Source: Candidatus Woesearchaeota archaeon
GTDB lineage: Archaea; Nanoarchaeota; Nanoarchaeia; Woesearchaeales; JAGVZT01
Direction: 5' to 3'
Assembly (NCBI GenBank): GCA_017608295.1
Contig: JAFCGF010000056.1
Span: 1-11,287, forward strand
DNA: 11,287 bases
Shown piece after piece: positions 5,324-11,287 of the stretch. Under the pieces are notes generated by a model. The model did not search any database. It had not been told where the DNA came from and saw only the letters and a list, made by a program, of their open reading frames with translations. Numbering within the stretch: the first letter of the stretch is position 1; every line of letters starts with the position of its first letter. Both the position numbers and the translations under genes were made by a program.

Positions 5324-8300
5324 CTAGTTAACCTGGAACTGCATTCTTTCATTGAACAGCGAATCCAGTTTCGCGCCCAGCTCCGGCTGACCATTGATTC
5401 TGGCTACCCGGCCCAGGTCCCGAAGTATACTCAATGCAGTCCTTACATCCTGATCATAATAGCTTCGACCCGGCCCCTGAACAGCATTGTAAAAGTCGAG
5501 ATCCTGTCCATAAGTTACCGCCAGCCGCTCAAGGATGAAATCAGCCTTGGCAGTAGCTCCTAACTGGTAATAGATCTCCGCGTAAGGAATCATGTAGAGG
5601 TCCCAGGGGAACTTCGACTCAGGGAAATACTCCATATAGGTGTCCAGCAACGCTTCGGCTTCCTTCTCCCTGCCAAGCTCCAGTATTGCCTTGGAAGTTC
5701 TTAACAGGTTAGTCTTTGGCCGGATGGAGTTGTTGAGGCTTTCGGGATCGATATAGACATGAGGATCGTTCAGATTGCCCCAGGCAAATTTATTCAGCAG
5801 GGCATCTGCTGATGCGATCGGGTCAACCGTACCAAGTCCGCGAATGTGTTCATCCTGATAGGCTTTCACAGGCATGAACTTATAGACAAACCCTGTTACA
5901 TAGCACATCGAATCCATATTGAATACATGATTCACGCTTGACGGAGCGGCAAAATAGAGCGGCCTTGTAAAGTTGGTTGAGGAGATCAGATCCAGCAACA
6001 TCAGGTCATTTTTATAGAGCTGGTTGGAACGGATCGTCCAGTAGATGGTATCCACAATGCTGTCGGCCAGTTCAGGCGGAACAATACCATATTTGATACA
6101 GTTCTCTTTGTTCACCGTCAGCTTGATCTTTTTGGCCGGGAAAAATTTGATCCGCTGCCCGCTCTGCAAGCTCAGGTAAGTCTTCTGGCTGGTGCTCTTG
6201 ATCCAGTTGATCAGGTCTTTCAACTCCACATAATCGTTGAATCCTACATTATAATAAGGAATGATATCGTTTGTTCCCGGCCGGAAATCTTTTTTCGGAA
6301 GAGTGAACGGGATGGGCTCCGAGTCATACATCTTCTTATACATTTGATCGATGTACCACGATCCGGATGCGAGCATCAGGTTGACCACCCGGACATCGGT
6401 CCGGATCCCTTCCACCTCCTGGTCATACCACAGAGGAAATGTATCGTTGTCTCCGTTGGTAAAAAGGATCGCCTGGGGCGCACACGAATTGAGATAGTTG
6501 GCTGCAAAATCCCGGCAGGCATATTTTCCCGAACGGTCGTGGTCATCCCAGTTTTGCTGAGCCAGCAATCCGGGGACAAGGATCAGGGTCACGGCAAAGA
6601 CAACGCCGATGGAGATCCGCTCATTCACTCTCTTCTTCAGCCACTCGATCAGCTGGATCACGCCGATCCCGATCCAGATGGCAAAGGCATAGAATGATGC
6701 CGCATAGGCATAGTCCCGTTCCCTGGGTTCGTAAGGTTGCTGGTTCAGGTATACTAAAATCGCCAGGCCGGTCATGAGGAACAGAGAAGCTACCACAATG
6801 GTATCCTTATAATCTTTCTTCATGTGGAAGAAAAGGCCGATCAAGCCGAGGATCAACGGGAGGAAGAAATAGGTGTTGTGAGCCCGGCTCTGCATGTTGT
6901 CGGGCAGATCGGTCTGCGGATGCCCGAGACGCATCTTATCGATGAAGGGAATACCGGAGATCCAGTTCCCCTTGGCAGGACCACCAAACCCCTGAATATC
7001 ATTCTGCCTCCCTGCAAAATTCCACATGAAATAGCGGATATACATATGTCCGATCTGGTAGCTGAAGAAATACTTCAGGTTCTCTCCGAAAGTTGGTTTA
7101 TTAATGGTTTTTGCTTTCCCGTCGGGACCTGTAACGGAAATGGGAACTCCCTCTCCTGCCCAGTTCTTGTAGAAAGCTTCATGTCCTTTCCGGGCTCTGC
7201 TCCACATCCGGGGAAAGAGGGTGGTGAAACGTTCGTCAAAAACAGGGATGGTTCCTTTCCGGTCATCGATAACAATGTATTTTCCTGCCTCATCATCCCG
7301 GCGGTAAACCGGATTGCCATTATCATAATCCACGATGGGGGCATTCCAGTATTGTCCGTACGCGATCGGCCAGTCCCCGTATTGTTCCCGGTTCAGGTAA
7401 GAGAGCATACTGATCGCGTCTTTCGGCGCATTTTCATTGATCGGGGTGTCGGCGTTTGCACGGATGATCAGCATCACAAACGAAGAGTACCCGATCAGGA
7501 TAAAGGTCAGGCCCAGAATGATCGTATTCAGCACAGCCTTCTGTTTCCGCTTTGTATACCAGAGTCCCCATGCGAGCAAGCCAATCAGCAGCAGGAAATA
7601 AAAGATGGTGCCGGTGTTGAACGGGAGCCCAAATCCATTGACAAAGAGCAGCTCAAATTTGGCAGAGAGTTCCACCACCCAGGGGACGATGATGAACATA
7701 ATGAATGCCAGGATAAATATGGAGATAATGAATGTAAAAACCATGCCCCAGCGGGTAGGCTTGAATTTCTTGAAGTAGTATACGAATGAAATAGCCGGGA
7801 TCGCCAGCAGGTTCAACATATGCACACCTACGGAGAGTCCGATGGTGAATGCCAGCAGGATCAGCCACCGGTATGAATGCTTCTCATCAGCCTGCTCTTC
7901 CCATTTCAGGATGATCCAGAAAGCCATGGCGGTCATGAACGATGACATCGCGTACACCTCACCTTCCACAGTTGAAAACCAAAAGGTATCGCTGAAGGTA
8001 TAAGCCAGGGAACCGATAAATGAAGCGGCAAAGATCGTATACATCTTACCCTCTGTCATCTCACCGGCAGGAGCAACCATCTTCTTCGTCAGCATCGAAA
8101 TGGACCAGAAAAGGAACAGGATGGTGAAGCTGCTGCACAATGCAGACATGATATTGATCATCAATGCCACGTTGGAGGTATCCCCGAATGCGAAGAGAGT
8201 GAAAAAGCGGCCAAGCAGCTGGAAAGTAGGCGCTCCCGGGGGATGCCCTACCTGTAATTTGTATGCCGTGGCAATATATTCGCCGCAGTCCCACCAGCTG

Positions 8301-8392
8301 GCAGTAGGTTCGATGGTCATCAGGTAGACAACAGCCGCGATCAGAAACACACTCCACCCGAAGATCCGGTTTAAGGTTTTGTAGTTATTCAT
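5324..8392 (-). CDS. DUF2723 / GT117 family membrane O-glycosyltransferase (TMEM260-like)
   Basis: Large GT-C-like integral membrane protein, 1022 residues from ATG 8392. The N-terminal half is a series of hydrophobic helices; just after the first one comes IEPTASWWDCGEYIATAYKL with acidic D35 and E38 in the first periplasmic loop, where GT-C enzymes carry their catalytic acid, followed by GHPPGAP. Further landmarks are EPRERDYAYAASFYAF and TNGDNDTFPLWYD. The C-terminal part is soluble and helical, with a TPR-like LGREKEAEALLDTYM stretch. The family (PF11028) includes human TMEM260, a protein O-mannosyltransferase placed in CAZy GT117, so transfer of a lipid-linked sugar to secreted proteins is likely; the actual sugar and targets are unknown. 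The TTG at 8434 is rejected as start because it overlaps a promoter-like TACTTTCG. lgt follows after 32 nt. Confidence 0.9.
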   Translation of the reverse strand: MNNYKTLNRIFGWSVFLIAAVVYLMTIEPTASWWDCGEYIATAYKLQVGHPPGAPTFQLLGRFFTLFAFGDTSNVALMINIMSALCSSFTILFLFWSISMLTKKMVAPAGEMTEGKMYTIFAASFIGSLAYTFSDTFWFSTVEGEVYAMSSFMTAMAFWIILKWEEQADEKHSYRWLILLAFTIGLSVGVHMLNLLAIPAISFVYYFKKFKPTRWGMVFTFIISIFILAFIMFIIVPWVVELSAKFELLFVNGFGLPFNTGTIFYFLLLIGLLAWGLWYTKRKQKAVLNTIILGLTFILIGYSSFVMLIIRANADTPINENAPKDAISMLSYLNREQYGDWPIAYGQYWNAPIVDYDNGNPVYRRDDEAGKYIVIDDRKGTIPVFDERFTTLFPRMWSRARKGHEAFYKNWAGEGVPISVTGPDGKAKTINKPTFGENLKYFFSYQIGHMYIRYFMWNFAGRQNDIQGFGGPAKGNWISGIPFIDKMRLGHPQTDLPDNMQSRAHNTYFFLPLILGLIGLFFHMKKDYKDTIVVASLFLMTGLAILVYLNQQPYEPRERDYAYAASFYAFAIWIGIGVIQLIEWLKKRVNERISIGVVFAVTLILVPGLLAQQNWDDHDRSGKYACRDFAANYLNSCAPQAILFTNGDNDTFPLWYDQEVEGIRTDVRVVNLMLASGSWYIDQMYKKMYDSEPIPFTLPKKDFRPGTNDIIPYYNVGFNDYVELKDLINWIKSTSQKTYLSLQSGQRIKFFPAKKIKLTVNKENCIKYGIVPPELADSIVDTIYWTIRSNQLYKNDLMLLDLISSTNFTRPLYFAAPSSVNHVFNMDSMCYVTGFVYKFMPVKAYQDEHIRGLGTVDPIASADALLNKFAWGNLNDPHVYIDPESLNNSIRPKTNLLRTSKAILELGREKEAEALLDTYMEYFPESKFPWDLYMIPYAEIYYQLGATAKADFILERLAVTYGQDLDFYNAVQGPGRSYYDQDVRTALSILRDLGRVARINGQPELGAKLDSLFNERMQFQVN

Positions 8393-8452
8393 AATACCGA
8401 TTGAGAATGTACGATTGAGGCAACGAAAGTACAAAAATTAGTTAGTTTTTTT

Positions 8453-8460
8453 TATCTTTG
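8453..8460 (+). promoter_or_regulatory. Possible -7 element for the tRNA-Gln transcript
   Basis: TATCTTTG matches TAnnTTTG exactly on the plus strand, about 90 nt before the mature tRNA 5' end. No TTTG occurs at the expected -33 distance, so support is partial. A weaker minus-strand counterpart (TACTTTCG, 8424-8431) could serve the divergent GT117 gene. If used, the tRNA precursor would carry the heptamer array in its 5' leader. Confidence 0.35.
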
Positions 8461-8506
8461 CCCGCGAATTCGATTTGCGATAACTGATGCTGGATTCTTC
8501 ATTTAT

Positions 8507-8548
8507 AATTCGTAATTCGTAATTCGTAATTCATAATTCGTAATTCGA
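8507..8548. repeat. Heptamer tandem array upstream of tRNA-Gln
   Basis: Six contiguous units: AATTCGT three times, AATTCAT, AATTCGT, AATTCGA, ending 2 nt before the tRNA acceptor stem. Because AATTCG partly mirrors itself (CGAATT), the array could fold weakly, but no stable hairpin is obvious. Confidence 0.88.
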
Positions 8549-8550
8549 AT

Positions 8551-8621
8551 TGACCCATGGTGTAAAGGTAGCACAAGAGATTTTGGTTCTCTCGGTCTAG
8601 GTTCGAATCCTAGTGGGTCAA
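8551..8621 (+). tRNA. tRNA-Gln (anticodon UUG)
   Basis: Complete cloverleaf: acceptor stem TGACCCA (8551-8557) with TGGGTCA (8614-8620) and discriminator A at 8621; anticodon stem AGAGA/TCTCT (8576-8580 with 8588-8592) closing a 7-base loop TTTTGGT with TTG at 8583-8585; T-arm CTAGG/CCTAG with loop TTCGAAT. Variable region short. The CCA end is not encoded (ACA follows), so it is added by tRNA nucleotidyltransferase. A strong terminator follows at once. Confidence 0.97.
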
Positions 8622-8634
8622 CAAAAATGACCGG

Positions 8635-8671
8635 AAAGCTATTGTAAATCAGCATCATACAATAGCTTTTT
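8635..8671 (+). terminator. Rho-independent terminator after tRNA-Gln
   Basis: Perfect 12-bp inverted repeat AAAGCTATTGTA (8635-8646) and TACAATAGCTTT (8658-8669) with an 11-base loop, running into TTTTTAT on the plus strand. It lies 14 nt past the tRNA. On the minus strand only three T follow the stem, so it is mainly a plus-strand terminator. The remaining 8672-8778 shows no clear signal; it holds only a weak AATGAC/GTCATT pairing after the minus-strand gene. Confidence 0.85.
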
Positions 8672-8778
8672 ATACTTTAGGTGTCTGCAGAGGTGTTCGT
8701 AAATCCACTTTTCAAGATGTTTTCTTTTTTCTCTTTAAGCTGAGTTCATCGAAATGACATGTAAACTTAATTAGTCAT

Positions 8779-9900
8779 TCACAAAACCAGTTCATAAATT
8801 CTGTATTTTTTATAAATTCGTCCGCCGATACTTTTCATATTGCTGTTCATAATTTTATTGTCCTCCATAACGTAAGAAGCCTCTGCCCAGGTGATGTTTT
8901 TTCTTCTGGTCATTTCAAAAACTTGAGCATATAATAAGGCCCCGATCCCCATTTTTCTGTACTTTTCAACAATCCCCATAACCGATATCCTGCATCCGTT
9001 TATCCTGTTTTTGTAATACAATAACTTAAGTAACCCAAAGGGAAACAGCCTGCCTTTCTTGATCTTTATCATGATCTGGTTTATATCAGGAAGCGTACAA
9101 ACAAATCCAATAATTTCTCTTTTATGTTCAGCAAATAAAACCATTTCCGAATCAGCTATTTTTTTCAGGTTATTAGCCAAGCACCTGAATTCTTCATAAG
9201 TTAACGGCACAAATCCCCAGTTTTTTTCAAAAGCTGAATTATAGACTTTGTGGAAATTTTTAATTTCTAATTCGATATTTTTCATGTCAAATGGCCGGAT
9301 TTTTATGACTGATTTTTTTGTCATTTCTTCAGCAATACTTTCATGCCGTTTTAGGTTTTCAGGAGTTTTATTTGAAGGAAAATGGTATGCAACCATATCG
9401 ATCTTCTTAACAAAACCATACCGTTCGAAAAAATCAGGGTAATACTGTTTATTGTATGGCATTCCAACAACAGGGGGTAAATTAAAACCTTCAATAAGAA
9501 TTCCGCAGGAATCGTTTACAGTATAATTTTCGGGACCAATAACAGCTTCCAGACCTTCTTCCCTTATCCATTCCGTTGTCTTGTTAAAAAGGGACTCAGC
9601 AACATGATAACCGTTTATCGATTCAAAAAAACCAAAAAATCCGATGTTCTTACCTGAAAACTTTATGTAGTTGTTATTTCGTATGGCTACGATCCTTCCG
9701 ACAACTTTGTGGTTTTCTATTGCCAAGAAAAACTCGGCTTTCGAATGTTTGAAAAAGGGATATTTCTTTTTATTAAAGATTTCCTTTTGTGAAACATATA
9801 AATCAGGTACATAATCTTTATCCCCTTTGTACAAAGTATGCGGAAAGTCAATAAACTGCTCTAGGTCTTTTTTACTTTGTACTTCAATAATCTCTACCAT
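8779..9900 (-). CDS. YghO/BcerS-like two-lobed GNAT acyltransferase
   Basis: 373 residues from ATG 9900. The N-terminal pattern FIDFPHTLYKGDKDYVPDL (17-35), KKYPFFKHSKAEFFLA (45-60), GFFGFFE (87-93) and IGPENYTVNDSCGILIEGF (121-139) matches the family that contains E. coli YghO and the bacterial ceramide synthase of Caulobacter (BcerS-like). A second GNAT lobe carries the acyl-CoA pyrophosphate loop RKMGIGALLY (315-324) and the usual tail with EDNKIMN (346-352) and KKYRIYE (364-370). Predicted role: CoA-dependent N-acylation, possibly of an amino lipid; most family members are uncharacterised, so the ceramide synthase reaction is only one option. It lies 30 nt behind the psd-like gene on the same strand, last in an AT-rich cluster, which favours a lipid-related substrate. 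Confidence 0.8.
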   Translation of the reverse strand: MVEIIEVQSKKDLEQFIDFPHTLYKGDKDYVPDLYVSQKEIFNKKKYPFFKHSKAEFFLAIENHKVVGRIVAIRNNNYIKFSGKNIGFFGFFESINGYHVAESLFNKTTEWIREEGLEAVIGPENYTVNDSCGILIEGFNLPPVVGMPYNKQYYPDFFERYGFVKKIDMVAYHFPSNKTPENLKRHESIAEEMTKKSVIKIRPFDMKNIELEIKNFHKVYNSAFEKNWGFVPLTYEEFRCLANNLKKIADSEMVLFAEHKREIIGFVCTLPDINQIMIKIKKGRLFPFGLLKLLYYKNRINGCRISVMGIVEKYRKMGIGALLYAQVFEMTRRKNITWAEASYVMEDNKIMNSNMKSIGGRIYKKYRIYELVL

Positions 9901-9930
9901 GTTGTAAGTAGTTTCGTTTAGTTTTATAAA

Positions 9931-10617
9931 TCAGATTGAATAGGTGGCCAATATATTTTCCCCGGCATACATGTAATCGCCGGGTTTAATTTTTAATTGA
10001 ATATCAAAACTATCAGGAATAAAAATATCGCATTGAGAACCAAAACGTATCATGCCAAATTGCTGGCCTTGGGTAACTTCCTCGCCAATTTCTATCCACG
10101 ATACAATTTTCCTGATCCATTTGTCGGCAATTTGAGTTACCGAAATAATTCCCCATTTAGTTTTTATCCCAATTGTAAGTCGTTCATTGGTCTGATAAAA
10201 TTCATAATCGTTAAATGGATTCCTTTTTAATAAAATGTCTGTGGCAGCTTTTACCATTGACAGATTGAAAGGTGCCGGTTGGTATTTTTTAAACACAATT
10301 TCACCGGAAACAGGAATGCGGTTTCTATGAACAGACAGTGGACTCATAAAAATTCCAATCAAGAAACCACCTATATTTTTGTATTCACTGATGCCGGTTA
10401 TTTCGGTTAAAAGTATGATGTTATGCTTTTTCAAAGCAATCGGGATCTCGCCCCGGGAAATTTTTTTAATGTAAAGTATGGTCCCATCTGCCGGGGCCAC
10501 TATAACATTCCCTTCCGGTATATTTCTTTTGGGGTCCCTCAAAAAATAAATTCTCCAGCTTAAAAATAAAACGAAAACACCTGAAATAATTATTAGTATT
10601 ACCTGAACAGTCCCCAT
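9931..10617 (-). CDS. psd: Phosphatidylserine decarboxylase-like proenzyme (short form)
   Basis: Pyruvoyl enzyme that decarboxylates phosphatidylserine to phosphatidylethanolamine at the inner membrane. 228 residues from ATG 10617, the usual length for the short form. Landmarks: an N-terminal membrane anchor (about 4-22), YFLRDPKRNIP (24-34), the APADG motif (41-45) with its conserved Asp, MSPLSVHRNRIPVSG (91-105) with His97, QIADKWIRKIV (162-172) and IRFGSQCDIFIP (190-201), where self-cleavage before Ser194 would make the pyruvoyl group. All expected catalytic residues are present, so activity is likely. No pssA is visible nearby; instead it sits between a small membrane protein gene (7-nt gap) and a YghO-like acyltransferase (30-nt gap). 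It may be a specialised paralogue acting on another phosphoserine lipid; that is inference. Confidence 0.87.
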   Translation of the reverse strand: MGTVQVILIIISGVFVLFLSWRIYFLRDPKRNIPEGNVIVAPADGTILYIKKISRGEIPIALKKHNIILLTEITGISEYKNIGGFLIGIFMSPLSVHRNRIPVSGEIVFKKYQPAPFNLSMVKAATDILLKRNPFNDYEFYQTNERLTIGIKTKWGIISVTQIADKWIRKIVSWIEIGEEVTQGQQFGMIRFGSQCDIFIPDSFDIQLKIKPGDYMYAGENILATYSI

Positions 10618-10624
10618 GATCCAT

Positions 10625-10840
10625 TTATAAGTTTGCTACATATTCAAAAAAAGCAGCCAAAGAATTTGTCAGTTTATTTGTCCGGAAGATCTTATCCAAA
10701 ATCAGAAACAGAACCCCCAAAGAAAGGCATACCACATAAAACAAGATCAATTGAATAAACATAGAAAAATCAAAAACGATAGTGTTAATAAATGCAATAA
10801 ATCCTTTTTTCAGAACAAATTGTGCCGTGTTGGAATTCAT
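10625..10840 (-). CDS. Small membrane protein of unknown function
   Basis: 71 residues starting at ATG 10840, one base after the stop of the upstream gene (TAAGATG), and ending 7 nt before psd, so clearly an operon member. One strongly hydrophobic segment at about 27-48 (FIQLILFYVVCLSLGVLFLIL), preceded by a moderately hydrophobic, possibly amphipathic stretch (13-26) and followed by a basic KIFRTNK and a helical tail. No Cys-lipobox, catalytic motif or signal-peptidase site is seen. It vaguely recalls the short SxtJ-type membrane proteins of biosynthetic clusters, but the match is too weak to assign. Its role may be to hold cluster enzymes at the membrane. Confidence 0.65.
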   Translation of the reverse strand: MNSNTAQFVLKKGFIAFINTIVFDFSMFIQLILFYVVCLSLGVLFLILDKIFRTNKLTNSLAAFFEYVANL

Positions 10841-10841
10841 C

Positions 10842-11287
10842 TTAGATTTTATTTTGAGTTAAATTATATGATGACCTGGTTAACACATTAATATCGGAAT
10901 AATCTGAGTTAAATGTTTTCTCGATATCAGGCTTATCCAAATTCCGTTCAATCAAAATCTTGTAAGCATTCCTGAGTTTTGCATCCCCCGTTAATTCAAA
11001 AATTTTCCTGTTGTAATTACTCAGTTCGTGATTAATTAAAGCATCTTGTTTATTAAAATAGCCATAGAGTTTAGAAGCAAAATTATAGTAGCAAAGTACC
11101 TTTGGGATTTTATAAATCTGGTCATAACTATCACCAAACCTGAACTTTCGAAATCCGAATCGTATGAACATTTTTATTTTGTCAGTTAAGGAACTTTCTA
11201 TAATTATATCAACATTGTTCTTAATGGCAACATCGATGACAAACAAAATCAAGCCGGAGGACAACAATGGTTTTAAACGATAATCCT
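10842..11287 (-). CDS. C-terminal part of a probable GNAT-fold acyltransferase (runs off right edge)
   Basis: The frame is open to the window edge, about 147 residues to the TAA at 10842; the TTG at 11267 is not a true start, since coding continues upstream without a stop. The visible start, DYRLKPLLSSGLILFVIDVA, followed by IKNNVDIIIESS and then IKMFIRFGFRKFRFG, resembles the last helix and strand of GNAT-like N-acyltransferases such as FeeM-type enzymes, where a helix after the CoA loop leads to a strand and a FY.RLGF-like segment. The remaining 90 or so residues, rich in Asn, Lys and Tyr, match nothing I recognise. It is one base from the small membrane protein gene. The coding call is firm, the family assignment tentative. 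Confidence 0.5.
   Translation of the reverse strand, partial: DYRLKPLLSSGLILFVIDVAIKNNVDIIIESSLTDKIKMFIRFGFRKFRFGDSYDQIYKIPKVLCYYNFASKLYGYFNKQDALINHELSNYNRKIFELTGDAKLRNAYKILIERNLDKPDIEKTFNSDYSDINVLTRSSYNLTQNKI

Noticed and set aside
6344..6697. 117-codon plus-strand open frame
   Set aside because: Antisense to GT117, same shadow composition.
6824..7789. 321-codon plus-strand open frame
   Set aside because: Antisense to the GT117 gene; composition is rich in His, Asp, Gln and Pro as expected for a shadow of a membrane protein, with no recognisable domain.
8393..8434. TTG extension of the GT117 protein by 14 residues
   Set aside because: Overlaps a promoter-like TACTTTCG and precedes the usual NNYKTLNRIFGW start region; ATG 8392 fits better.
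8601..8621. Attachment site at the tRNA 3' end
   Set aside because: No second copy of the segment and no integrase in the window, so it stays a hypothesis and is not listed as a feature.
8740..8780. Terminator for the minus-strand acyltransferase gene
   Set aside because: Only a 6-bp AATGAC/GTCATT pairing with a long loop and no T-run following.

Overview
The window looks like a chromosomal segment of a Bacteroidota bacterium, probably an environmental relative of the Bacteroidales. Evidence: a roughly 1000-residue DUF2723/GT117 multipass protein, a short-form phosphatidylserine decarboxylase, matches to the Bacteroidota promoter (-33 TTTG, -7 TAnnTTTG), almost no Shine-Dalgarno sequences, and a tRNA gene without an encoded CCA end.

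Three compositional blocks are visible. Block 1 (1-2032, clearly AT-rich, all minus strand) is a type II restriction-modification operon transcribed right to left. It encodes a beta-class DNA methyltransferase with an added staphylococcal-nuclease-like C-terminal domain, a 107-residue winged-helix-like protein, and the N-terminal part of a probable MjaI-like restriction endonuclease that runs off the left edge. The junctions are a 2-nt gap and an 8-nt overlap, so the three are probably made together.

Block 2 (2119-8621, higher GC) is ordinary backbone: dprA (minus), a divergent MurG/GT28-like glycosyltransferase (plus), then lgt and a DUF2723/GT117 protein O-glycosyltransferase homologue (both minus, probably one operon reading GT117 to lgt), and a plus-strand tRNA-Gln(UUG) with a strong terminator. 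Envelope functions dominate: lipoprotein lipidation, protein O-glycosylation and a GT-B transferase.

Block 3 (8779-11287, AT-rich again, all minus) is a compact cluster reading leftward from beyond the right edge: the C-terminal part of a probable GNAT-fold protein, a 71-residue membrane protein, a phosphatidylserine decarboxylase-like enzyme, and a two-lobed acyltransferase of the YghO/BcerS-like family. Together they suggest synthesis or remodelling of an amino- or phospho-lipid. The block begins just past tRNA-Gln, a common kind of integration site, but no integrase or duplicated attachment site is visible.

The intergenic spacers carry short tandem repeats, three of them with a 7-bp period but different unit sequences, and one irregular 10-12-bp array. 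They touch or enter the ends of genes: the stop codons of dprA and the glycosyltransferase and the start codon of lgt lie inside repeat units. No spacer without a gene exceeds about 160 bases. The least conventional items are the methyltransferase/SNase-like fusion with its winged-helix partner, the psd/acyltransferase cluster, and the repeat family.
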